From positions 19,773,201-19,837,200 of the forward strand of contig NC_049979.1 in NCBI RefSeq assembly GCF_000003815.2: a stretch of 64,000 nt of DNA, written 5' to 3'. Numbering within the stretch: the stretch's first letter is position 1; every line of letters begins with the position of its first letter. Positions 23,721-35,380 of the stretch are shown here, in pieces. A program made the position numbers and the translations under genes. Origin of the DNA: Branchiostoma floridae (Eukaryota; Chordata; Leptocardii; Amphioxiformes; Branchiostomatidae). A model generated the notes under the pieces. That model was not told the origin of the DNA and did not search any database. It was given only the letters and a program-made list of their open reading frames with translations.

Positions 23721-26432
23721 GGAGTCCCCTTGTGACATGCTGTAACAAGTAGCAGGGCTCCAAAATGTGTTCCTGAGGAGATAGCTAAGCAACAACTATA
23801 CCTTCTCCTTTTTGTGTTAGTGTTCTTTTCTGTCCTTTTAGACTGAATCATTGTTCATTTTTATGAATGTTAAGCAAAAGTCCTTATTACCTGAATAGCA
23901 GTATCTGATCAATGAACAGAATATCAATCTATGGGTTTGATGTGTGTAAATTGAAAGAAGTTTTTGCTGTTGAGAGAATTGTGATCAAACCTGGTGAACA
24001 GGCTTATCAATTGATGTCATCTTCGCCATGTTGGATTACAGCCTACGTCTGTTAACCACACGAAGATGCTACCTGACAACATGGTCGTTGGGAGATAAGT
24101 ATCAGTATTACGTCAATGAAAAGCCTGTATAGTATCATTGTCAGCAATACTAGAAGCTTGGCAGTAACACTTCTGATATATATACGACCAGTACTACAGC
24201 AGGCTTTTAGGCATCCTGAAATGAGACTTTATTTAAAGGCATTTAGTTTATCAGTTTATAAATGCAGGATGCATGATGAGCAAGCTTCTTTTTTCATGTT
24301 TCAGACTTATATCTGCTTTTTGGAGTTTTCAACTACTAAAAGAGTAACCACTTTAAAAGTATATTACATTCTGCTTTTATTGCTGTTCAGTTTTGATAGC
24401 TGTTGTGGATTTAGCTAGTACTTGGTTAAATAGTACATATATTATATGTTTTTACTATTATGTTAAGTTGGAGCTTACTTTTTCTACACGTTACTGTTTA
24501 ACTTTTTGAGTTAAACAAATAGTGTAACATCAATTAGGTGCTTGAAGCTAAGACTAGTACATATTTCTATCATTATATAACTAGATTGTGCTTCATAATA
24601 TTTACTAATGAATAAAAGAGTTCTCTATGACGTATATTCTATGGCTCACAAAATTTCATAGCTTAGTATTAACATCTTATTTTAAATCACTTAGTAAGTG
24701 ACTTTTAACAGGTTGCTTCCTACATGTAGTATCTCTGATCATTTGTAAATTTGGCTTTTATTGGATTGGAAAATGATCATGAGAGCATCTTTCTAGTCAT
24801 GTTTCTAGTGTCACTATTAAAAAGAGTAATCGATGCAAGACAGTCGATAATCTAGATGTTAGTAACTGTATTCTTAATTATGTTCCCTTGCACTGAATTA
24901 AACTTTCTTGTAAACAAGTCATTTTGAGTCCATGTCATGTGTGAATCTGCATGATTTCGTGATCCTTTTATATGTAATGTAAAAACACCAACCATTTTAG
25001 TGATCTAAAATGTCATTTTTTATTAAGTGTCATATTACTCTGTGTATTTGCCAGCATTTCCAAATTGAGAAATATATAAAATCTTCACACATTGCTTTGG
25101 CTGAATGATATACATGTACAATACCAGGCACATTCTTGCTCAACCTATAACATTCAAAGAGCTGTTTTTAGTACTCACGAAATTTCAACACAAACAAGGG
25201 CTAAACTATTCTTAACTTAAAACTCCAGTCTTCACATGCCATCCGCCTACGCAAGGACAGCCAAACCCGTCTGTACCCTGCTCTTTCAACTGTCACTCTT
25301 AGTCCCTGTGGACGTCCCCCCCCCCCAAAAGCTGTCAGCCAATCAGAGAATATGCCTTTCAGTTTCCAAAAGGGCTCTCGCGTATATAAGGGTAAGCTCA
25401 TTAATATTTATAAGCAGGGCGGTCAGGAACTAAGGGTGACTGTTGAAAAAGCAGGGTACATCCAGACAGGCGGTATGGATGTCCCTGCGTAGGAGGATGT
25501 CACGTGTGATTCAGCTAAAACAGGCAATCATTAGTTGGTCAATGTAACCTACATGATCTACAATAAAGGAATGTTACAGAGATATTACACATCCTTCACG
25601 TGTCGTCGTCCAATCATCATGCCAACTTTGAAGCCTCCTTGACACAGAGTTGCACTATCCATCTACTATCCAGAACAACTAGTCACTGTAACATCAAATG
25701 ATCATGATAGCAACCTTTGCTAATCTGATGACTCTCCATAGGGCCACCAATTCAATTGGCTGTTTCTTGGAACTATATCCAAATATTACAATTTTGAAAA
25801 ATAGGTTCACTGTAGTCCACTGTTCTAAGACCTATTTTCAAGCATAGAAGCTACATGTTCGCTTTATCTGTCTTTGCTGTAAGTCTTTGCAATACTCAAA
25901 GCATGCCTTACTTTGAAAGTTTGATGCTTTCTACCAACCATTTCACTTCAGTTTCTGTAAAAACAGCTTGTAAATCTCACCATAAACATCAGATCATCAC
26001 TATTGTACATTGTTTTCTTCTTTTCAGATAAAACCTTAAAGAACCAACTAATCAAATTGGTGTCAACAGTACTCTTGCTGTAAAAAGGACCAACAACTAA
26101 AATTTTCCTCTTTTGCACATGATATGCACATTAAATCACCACTATGATGAAAGCAATACAGTATCATGAATACAGTGATACAAAATAACGACCGTGGCAA
26201 TTTCTTGTAAATTCCACTGCAAGTGCAAATGACTTGGCTCAATCATACACATTTGGCAACAAAACTATCCTTGGCTGTATCTAAATACCAGAGTTAACAT
26301 TAATGTTAAAGTAGACTAATAAAAATGATACATAAAACACAGCCATAAGAAACTGAGTCACTGCAAGGTGCTGTCCATTATGTGTAACTGTCTGCCTTTA
26401 TTCCACTTCTGGAAACATGGGACCAGTTATAA
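23721..26432. other. Convergent intergenic stretch: 3' UTRs and a foldback repeat
   Basis: Downstream ends of the Scm3-like gene (+) and AIDA (-) face each other here. Possible poly(A) signals include aataaa at 24611-24616 on the plus strand. Apart from the inverted repeat at 25236-25503, no coding potential was found. Confidence 0.6.
25236..25503. repeat. Foldback element with CCAAT/TATA-like loop
   Basis: The left arm (about 25236-25317) and right arm (about 25412-25503) are imperfect inverted copies: 'cctacgca(a/g)ggaca', 'taccctgct(c/t)tttcaac' and 'gtcac(t/c)cttagt(c/t)cct' appear in both, on opposite strands. The ~95-nt loop carries cagccaatcagag and gtatataaggg, a CCAAT/TATA-like arrangement. 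No encoded protein. Probably a MITE; promoter activity is only suggested. Confidence 0.6.
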
Positions 26433-29400
26433 TTAGTCCTTGGTCAGAGTAAGGTAGAGCTCCAGAAAGAGAGGTTTGACCGTCAGGAGGTTCAGTTTCT
26501 TCCTCTTGAAATCTGTCGGCTTCTTGTAGCTGTAAGATTGGAATAAGAGCAATATTCCTGTCATTCAAGAAATCTATTGGAGTTACTGTAAGTTCTGAAA
26601 CACAGTACTAGTGGTATTTTATTCACTGGTTTGCTGCAACCTCAACACAGAATAAAAATGTTGTTGCATACATTGTATACCTGAACACTTCAAGAAAAAA
26701 CACATGAGCATTCAATTGGCTTGCTCTTATCACAATTGTCAGTCTAATAAATCTAACATATGTAGAGATTTTAAGATTAAAATGTTGAACATTTCTACTC
26801 ATGAGCAATGCTTAGGCTGAAATAATTTTTTTTGCCAAAAAGCAACCACAACAGGGTAAAGGATAAAGACTAAGATTTCAAACAGATAACTCACAGTTCG
26901 ATGGAGGCAGGGCCTGATTTCAGCTCATCCATCTCCATAAAGGCCCAACACTTGATGCTGGTCATTCTCTTCTTGGGCTTGTAGTGTTTGAACTCGAAAA
27001 ATATTGCTGTTCCTGTGGGAGAAAGGAACGGTCAAACTATGGATACTGAATAACTCTCAGAGACAGTTAGGCGACAAACTTCTATGTCAACTAACGACGT
27101 GCTGTGTTCAAGGTTAATATCCTGTATAGGTTCATGTAGTTGTGCCCAATGTCCGTGACTCTGATGCGACATGGTGCCATGAGGATGAGAGAGACTGGGC
27201 TGTAATAATATGCTTGGATGCCTGGCTACACATGTACATTGTATACAGTATACAGTATACACAATACATTGTATACAGTATATACAATACATTCTGCATC
27301 CCCCTTCCCCCAAATACCCAGTGATTTTTCAGTATTGTATTAGAAGTATCTCACCTTTGGGCATCTTCTCTACATGTCTCTGTATTTCTACATCCACGTT
27401 GAAGTACACATAGGGGTCTTCCTTCTTACTGGCTATGGGTGTGTCCTGGGGCTCGGTCAGGTCAATACCACTGACATCTGTGGGGTAGGCAAAAAGTAAC
27501 CACTCTTAACTTGTTTGGCAATAACAAAAATGTTCATTCTTGGTGATTCCACTGCTGTATCAGGAAATAGAAGAGAGGCTACGTACGTACCTTTCACACT
27601 AACAGTTACGTAAGGGTCTATGTGCTGACCAGCATCCTTCAGTCCTATCCTCTCTATCCTCATGGTCAAGTTTGTCATCCCTGGCTCCGGGGGAAGTCGT
27701 GGCAGTAGGCTTCCACCTGGAGTTAATGTGAAAAAAAACTTCTGTTAAGTATGTACAGTAGGAAAACACTTTGACAATTCAATGCTAATATACATGTAGA
27801 GCTACATGTACATCCTCACAGAAAATTAATATTAATATATATGTTTGATAGAAACAGGACACAACCTCTGTATTAGCCTCATCTGGGCATCTATTCCAGT
27901 ATAAGAGTAGGCATCTATTCCAGTATGTAGGCATCTATTCCAGTATATAGGCATCTATTCCAGTATATAGGCATCTATTCCAGTATATAGGCATCTATTC
28001 CAGTATATAGGCATCTATTCCAGTATATAGGCATCTATTCCAGTATATAGAAAATCAGATGTGCAGTTTTCTAGGGTGTTTTGTAAACTATGATATTCTT
28101 CGGAATATATGGTAGAGACACAGCATTATACATGGTATATTTATATAACAAAACATAAGCCACAAATCTTACTGACCATACCGGATGTGTAGACTTACTT
28201 GTTGGTTTGGGTGTGGTCGGTGTGCTCCGTTCACCTCTCGTTTCCTCTTCCTCCTCCTCTTCCCCATCTAAGTTCAGCACACTGATGTCCACCTCAGGTC
28301 CTGCTGGTCTCCTGGTGGACAAATTGGCATGTTTTACTGGACAAGTATAAGCCCTTTCACAGAGATCAAACTGCATGTGCAGCAACAAGAATTGTAGATA
28401 ATATGTCAAAGGTACAGGCCATGAAAAAGAAAACTCGACCATTGTTTTGATTTGCATAACAATGTCCAGTTGGGATTTGTTTTCTTCTTCTTGGCCTTTA
28501 CCTTAGACATAGTACCTAGAATTCCTGTCATCACACATGCGTTCTGATTACTGTGAAAGGCCTTATTGGGGATGGGGGTGTAGGAAGCAAGATGAAGGCA
28601 CCTTTATTACAGTCTGATGTTATCAAAACATACAAAGAATCGGAATCATCAGCAAGCATTCCTAACAATATAGTTGTACAAGAGGTACTTTAACTGTTGA
28701 CATCTATAGGTCCTGCAATGTCAACAATGATTAACAATCGTATAATCCTTTCTTCTGCATTTGCACAATAGTAGCAGTAGTAGACTGCAATTTGATAAAT
28801 CAACAAAATGCAGAATAATGTAAACAATACCAATCTTTGTAGTTTTCATGAAGTGCATACCTGACTGGGGAGAAATGTGACACCTGGACTGGGAACTCCT
28901 CTGGGTTGGCATCCAGTAAATTTTTCAACACTGAGAGAAAGAGAGCACAAAAGAAGCAAAAAGAAAATGGAAGTTAAATATTGTAGGAAAGTAGTTTAAA
29001 TCATGCATATGAAAGAAGAAAAACAATATTTGAAATGTTGTAAGCAAGCCTAGCTTTGTTAAAATTTTGGTGCACTGTAACTAAGGGTGGGTAGCAGTAT
29101 AAAATGTTCAGGTCTGGTCCAGGCCCAGGTCTGTTTTTTTCAGACCACTCCAGTAAGAAATACCTGTTCTGTACCAGTACCCTGCTCTAAGTGTAACTAT
29201 GTATGATGGTGCAATTACTAGTTGTAACATGTAACATGGTAGGAGCCTATGAGGTTCTATGTGAGTCATACTTGGTTCCACTTTTTTCAGCTCTTCCAGT
29301 GACAGGGAGTCCTCCAGACTGGTTCCATGGGCAGCCTGAAGAGCCTGGCTTCTCAAGTCTAAACATGTCGACACTTTGGACAGGATTCTCTGAAGCACAA

Positions 29401-32045
29401 AATATCTCAATATGTAACTTATGGCTTTATACACCATATGATGCATCAAACTGAATTCTAGAGTGCCAGAAATCATATTTGAGTCCATTACCTATGGCAG
29501 ATCATTGGGTAAATATGTCCCTATTCAACCCTATTCAAATGTCATACAAACAGTATGCGTCACTCGGAAATCTGGCCGAGGATGCAACAAAGAAATTGAT
29601 CATTACTGATGTGCTGTATAACTTAAAATTCTGAGCAAATGATATTTGTGATTGAAAGATTAGACGACCATCCTGGTATATCTGTAAATTACAAATGAGA
29701 TATTAACAAACTAATCTAGAGCAGGCGATTTATGAAAATATAGATACAATTGCAGCAGTCTGCGATAAGGACACAAAACTTGGCCCCGGTGTATACATTG
29801 TACTCAACAGTTTCAGGAGTGGATCCATTGTTAAAGATGATGTTAACAATAGTTACTAGGAAACAAATCTACACTAACAAAGAACTCTATTCATACACAT
29901 ATGGATACCCTATTAATCACTATATATATATAGTAGGGAATATGCATGTAAGCATGGGAATATGCATGTACTAGGCAACTTTTTCTGATTTCTAGATGTG
30001 CGCCTGTAGATTGACTTGTTTGGGCCACAAGTCTACCTACAACGTATAACAATACGTCACACTAGCCTCAGCTAACAACATATACGTCATACCTGTCAAC
30101 TCTGAAGAATAGGAAGGATCTGATCCTTGAAATGTTTCTTTACTGTTGACAAACCTGTGAGCCCTTGATATATATCCCAAAAGATTTTAAGGTTACATTT
30201 TCAACTTTTGTATCACACATTCATGCCTTGCAAAGTTTCATACTTTTTTCATCATTTTTCTGCATTCTTAACTTCTTTCTGCAAATTACACATGTGTATT
30301 TCAAACTCTAAACATACATATCATACTGGTAACATATGTTCAAAGGGAAAACAAACCTTCGGCATCATCTTGTATTTGGACAGCGCTATTTTATAGCCAG
30401 ACATCTGGCATAGGGTTTTTTCATATACTAGTCATTTATCATTCATGTTTCTTTGCTCTAAGTCTTAACAGAGTAAACAGTTAGCTGAGGTCAATTACCT
30501 TTTGGTCATCTGTGAACGTGCGTGAATCTGACGACGAACCTTCTTTTCTCAGTTGCCGTGACAACCTGGAACAACAAAACGAGACAAGGCAATGGACTTG
30601 TAAATCTATGAACTACGTAAATGCAATGGCCAAGGGTGTGTCCCTGATGTTCACCCTTCAATGAGAGAGAACATAGCAGATAATTCAACCTGTCCTAATA
30701 AAAGGTCAGAAGATAATGCAATACATTTTGTACATCGTCATCAGTAACAACCTGGTTCTTGTCTATTCCAAATTGCCAAGCAAAAGGGATGAGAAAGGAA
30801 AGAAAAGGGATGCTACACATTTCTTTCCTTATTTCATTTGTCAAGCAAAACTGTTAAAACACCATATCTAATTTGGATTTCAACCATGAAAAATTGCAGC
30901 TCTTGTCTTGGTACAATTATGAAGAAGAGAGGGGAGCGGCACAGAAATGATATTATTAGCTTATCCTGTAGCTTTTTCAACATCATCTTCAGGATCATTC
31001 TACATCAATGAAACTTCCTTTCATTATTAACAAAAAACTTCCAAATACCTTATTGAATATTAAACAGCTTGATATCTTATTTTGATTCACACTCATTCAA
31101 GCCTATTTGACAGAATAACTTCAATGAAAAATAATCTACTACTGTAAATGCATTTAAGTTCACGTGGATTTAATTTCGCGGTAGCGGGAAAAGGGTCTTT
31201 TCCCGGTGGATTTAACTTCGCGGTAACACCATAGACTGCAGTCTAACACCATTATAGAAAAATGTTTGCGGTGGTTTTAATTTTGCGGTAAAGTGGTCAC
31301 CGCGAAAACCGCAAACATTAATCCACCGCGAACATTTCTGCATTTACAGCATTAAGTTGTGATAAAGGTGTGACATGCAAAAAGGTATAATATGTGGGAA
31401 GAGTGTTAGAAAAATGTGTATTGCTAATGAATATTCAGACACTACAAAACTAGTACCTGCCAATCCAAACAAAGACTTGGAAATTAGATATGACCAGAGA
31501 AACATGCAGGTTACTCGTTACAAAGGGAATAGATGGATTGTAAATGTACAAAATGATTTATCAGAAATTCTTAATGTTTCTGTCCACAAACTGCTAATCA
31601 GATTGGAAACAATATCATATCCTAANNNNNNNNNNNNNNNNNNNNNNNNNNNNNNNNNNNNNNNNNNNNNNNNNNNNNNNNNNNNNNNNNNNNNNNNNNN
31701 NNNNNNNNNNNNNNNNNNNNNNNNNAGGAATAATTTTTCCAGCCCCCCCCCCCCCACCCCACACACACACAACAAGTAACATAAAGAGTTTGCGTATCTT
31801 TTTAAGAAAATAATTGTTGAATGAATTGTTTTCCTCTGAGTTAAAAACATATAGCGTATGTTGAAAAGCTGAAGGGTTCCAAGTTAAGTGGGATTCGTAT
31901 GTCAACAAAACAAAATACTTCTCTCTCTAGATACTGACATTTGATACTCGTCCACGGCCTCGACCAACTGGCCCCAGGAATCGAAGTCCGTTGCTTTTTT
32001 GAAGGCTCCGTGCCATTTGGCCACTTGCTTGGTCTTCTCTGACAT
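26433..32045 (-). CDS. AIDA: Axin interactor, dorsalization-associated protein, complete, 9 exons
   Basis: AIDA binds Axin, blocks Axin-driven JNK activation in vertebrates and acts in dorsoventral patterning; it has an N-terminal helical domain and a C-terminal C2-like membrane-binding domain. Exons 32045-31939, 30565-30499, 29389-29272, 28930-28861, 28311-28199, 27716-27591, 27477-27355, 27012-26895, 26529-26433; all phases join; 312 aa (human 306). Seen: FDSWGQLVEAVDEYQ at the N-terminus, STCLDLRSQALQ, an acidic linker, then RIERIGLKDAGQHIDPYVT, IFFEFKHYKPKKR, KCWAFMEMDE and YKKPTDFKRKKLNLL, near identical to human. An assembly gap and several repeats lie in introns and do not touch exons. 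Confidence 0.95.
27887..28050 (+). repeat. AIDA: 20-bp minisatellite, 8 copies, AIDA intron
   Basis: Unit gcatctattccagtatatag recurs head to tail eight times; the last six are almost perfect. There are no spacers, so this is not a CRISPR-like array. Near-identity suggests recent expansion and likely length polymorphism. Confidence 0.95.
29075..29182. repeat. Fragment of the TAGGG-ended 'ggtccaggtcc' repeat family
   Basis: The phrase ctaagggtgggtagcagta at the start, then caggtctggtccaggcccagg and 'accagtaagaaatacctgttctgtaccagtaccc', match the diagnostic parts of the longer copies at 32804-33295 and 45751-46133. It is a shortened copy in an AIDA intron. Confidence 0.6.
31141..31350. mobile_element. 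MITE with actgtaaatgca termini
   Basis: The left end actgtaaatgca and the right end tgcatttacag are inverted. 'ttcgcggt' and 'ttgcggt' motifs recur inward on both arms, giving a foldback of about 210 bp. No coding capacity. It lies in the first AIDA intron. Superfamily not determined. Confidence 0.75.
31626..31725. other. Assembly gap (100 N)
   Basis: Exactly 100 N, the conventional placeholder for a gap of unknown size. It falls inside the first AIDA intron and is followed by a C-rich/CA-rich stretch. Confidence 1.
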
Positions 32046-32803
32046 ACCCGTTCAATCGGTGGCGAGCTTCGGAAAATTTTTCATGGGGAAAACGTCGGTG
32101 GTCGGGGGAAAATGGTTTGTTGAACTTGCCGGAGGAACCAACGCCCTCCCATAACCCGGCGAAGGAAACACGCCTCACTTCCGGGTTAACGGCTGGGCGA
32201 GTCCACTATAAACGGATGTAAATTTTAGAAGAAGTAGTTCAAATTCTTACGTAATATACATTAGCATTTGGTACAAATCAAAACATTTTGTTTCATATAT
32301 TACTTTTGCTATCATACTAAATTTCATTTCTACACCGATTTTAGGAAAAAATAAGCTTCCTGTAAACCACCCCTTATAACGAATGAAGTATACCAACTTC
32401 CGGTTAAAAAAAATGATACCAATGCGTCCTGTTCACCTGGCCTCAATCCATCAATCATTCGCGGGCATCGTGATAGACATTATTCTCCATACGTTCTGTT
32501 GTGTTGTGTGGCCCCGACTCAAGTGTGTTGCAGATGATGATTCGGCCCTTACCCTGGGACATGCTTTTACTACTTTTAGTAGGGCGCTTCCAGATTAATC
32601 TCCAAGCAGATCCTACGGTGCCATAAGATAAAGTTACTAGTAGTATCAAAGCTAGCAAAGGAGTATAGCCGGTCAAAGGGAGTCAGACGGACACCGGAGC
32701 ATACACACTCCTAGGTCGGCTTCACTTAATAATACGTTCACTAGAACAGCGTGTTACTCACAGGGTCGGTGTGAGAACCACTGAAACACCGTACTGAGGC
32801 GAG

Positions 32804-33295
32804 TAGGGATGTTCACCGGTACAGAAAATTTCAGGTCCAGGTCCGGTTCAGGTCCAAAGGATCAGGTCCAGGTCCGGACCTGAACCTGGACCTGATGCAG
32901 TATGACTCATACCGATGGTCCATTTCGCTACAAAGAGATCTGTTTGGTGGAGTATTAGACTTACACTGGCGTTTTCAAATCCTTCAACGCTAACTGCACC
33001 TGTACGATTGGCTTTAAAACTTGGTAGAAATTACTCGTCGTCGTCGTTGTCAGTCGACGTGATCAAACATTAAAAATTACATCAGAAATTACTATAAACT
33101 CTACTCTACTTCACTCTTGTTATTTTCTTCCACCTGCAAGCGCCAAAACGTGTGAATGCCTGATAAAATAATCTGTTAATTTTCTAATCGGTCCAACATC
33201 CTGTCCACCTAATTTTTTCAGGTCCGGTTTTTCTGGACCGGTCCAATAAGAAAAACCGGTTTTGTATCGGTACGCTGTACCGATACCCAGCCCTA
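32804..33295. mobile_element. TAGGG-ended non-autonomous element, full-length-looking copy
   Basis: The ends are inverted: tagggatgttcaccggtac on the left and, on the other strand, tagggctgggtatcggtac on the right. A palindromic cluster near 32838-32895 alternates 'caggtccaggtccgg' and its complement, and 'ggtccggtttttctggaccgg' occurs near the right end. No protein is encoded. Further copies are at 45751-46133 and a fragment at 29075-29182. Confidence 0.7.
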
Positions 33296-35380
33296 GAGGC
33301 GAGTATAAACAGTCTCCTTGCTCCCGGGATTCGAACCCGTAGACCCCACTGGTGTTACAGCGATCATATGATAACTTATGAACTGATTTTTATTACTTTT
33401 GACATGTAGGTGTGAAACCAAACATAAAGCCTACCTGTACTGTAGCATGCAAGTCTCTCAGGTCTTGCGTGATGCGCCTTTTTGTATAATAAAGATTTGA
33501 TTAACATTAACAATAACGTTAGGTATCTTTATTATTTTTTCAAAGAAAAAAGGCAAAATTTGTATTTTAGAAAAACACCATTTTTGTGATGATGTTAATG
33601 AGCATGGATGAATTGATATGTCATATGAGTTTCGAGTTGTAGGTGACCAGGGCACAGAAGCAACGGAGCACAGTAGGACCCAGAAGTAACAGCTGATAAT
33701 GTGCTCAGAGTGTGATTGTCGGAAATCCTCTTTCGCAGATTGCTGAAACTACACAGTTCAGTTCAGTTCAGGTCATCCTCATACGAGGTGCCATTAACAA
33801 TGTCTAACCATGCATCTCTATCTGACATGGCGGCTAGCAGGTTGTTAGAATACGTCTAATCTACTATACGGCTGTGTAGTATTCTTCTGTTAGATTTCAA
33901 CAAAAATCTGTGCCTGGTTGCCCACGATCTACCGTTAAGAACGGTAACCTCCTTGCGTTGAGGCCGGAAAACGATAAAAGGCTAAGATGGGTACTGTCCT
34001 TGGTGCTGATCTCGTCATCTGCGGGGATCACCTAGCCTTGCGCATACAACCTAAACAATCCGCTAGGTGGCGCTAATGACGGGCTTTACACCAAAATATA
34101 TATGAAAGTTCCTCAGGGAAACTAACGGTAACGACTAGGTCTATCCCGCAAGGATAATTCATCAAAGGGTATGCAGGAGATTCACTTGTTTGCATAATTT
34201 TAATTCTAAAAAATGAAAATGCGATAGTAGCACCTTGTTACTTTCATACTGAGAGCGCATGTAGTTTAAGTGAAGAAGACCATTGACATTTGAGGATTAT
34301 GCAAAAGAGACCCTTATTTGCATCATTATGAGTAATTACTATATTTTTACTAGAGTCTAGAGTCTACACATATAATAAGGATTTCATACAAATTTCATCC
34401 GAACTTGAGGCCAAAGTTCTCAGAGTAACCCTTCAAGCGAACGTGAAATGCACTACCCATACTCTAATTAAGTAATTATAATGGTCAGCCACAAGGTGTT
34501 TATGATTTCATAACGACTTCGCTCACATAGTGGTTTTGTTCGGTGGTATCAAAGGACCAGGCGTTATCATACCATGTACACCGAGGAACAGGCGGGTTGT
34601 TAACGTCATCATATAGCCCATCCAAATAGCCTGACCCATATAAGAGAAACAAATTCCCTGTTAAAACACATACGTTCTTTATTCAATAATAGGTCATACA
34701 TATTGAATGCAGAAACTCGCACAATCTGAGTTTATTTAAATATCCAAGTTTATTTTATTGTGTAAATCCCCTGAACGAATTGTAAACAACGAATCCAGTC
34801 TCTTAAATGTAAATTTTACAATAGATTTTTGCTAATAGCCGTATTACGTTGCAGATAGTTCTAGCATGTATTGTTTTGCATTTTAGCCCTAGGACAATAA
34901 GGTTTTTCTAAGTGCGTTAACAAATAAACCAGTTATCAGTCAGCAATATAGCCGTGCTAGACTTTATTAGACATGGATTAAGAAAATCATGGTATCATTG
35001 TAATGAGACAAAACTAAGGTATAAGGTCGTGAAACTCTAGTTGTGTTGTAATATTGCGTTATTCTAAACAATTGAAATCAACTTCAACAAGAACCAAATA
35101 AAGTTTAGATATATACAAATACTAAAGAGAAGGATTATCGATTGGATAAATACCAAAGCTAAAGGCCCAATTATGTCTAGATCTTATTGAATCTAATACA
35201 ATACATACTTAAACTGGAGCTCAGTTTATTAGATATCCCATTGAAGTATAAATGTGCCGTAGTGTCCACTTTCAATTGAACTGCACCATTATTATATGCG
35301 AAAAGATGTCAACAAAACAACGACAAATCCATCTATGTGGTCAGATTTTCATGTCATGTCCTTCGGTGGGAAAGTTGTTC
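33296..35380. other. Intergenic, no gene seen
   Basis: Downstream of the minus-strand TPR-TIR gene and upstream of AIDA. It contains a tRNA-like B box near 33326-33342 without a tRNA, a short cagtt repeat near 33758, and a CTCF-like site at 34060. The 3' UTR of the TPR-TIR gene probably occupies its right part. Confidence 0.5.
34060..34075 (+). promoter_or_regulatory. CTCF-like motif (15 of 16)
   Basis: ccgctaggtggcgcta matches the degenerate CTCF core CCASYAGRKGGCRSYV except at the third base. Binding is untested; similar words also occur in repeats. Confidence 0.3.

Noticed and set aside
27887-28050. CRISPR-like array
   Set aside because: Units are contiguous with no spacers, in a eukaryotic intron; it is a minisatellite.
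33320-33345. tRNA gene on the minus strand
   Set aside because: A good B box (gggttcgaatcccggga) is present, but no A box or acceptor pairing was found; at best a tRNA-derived fragment.
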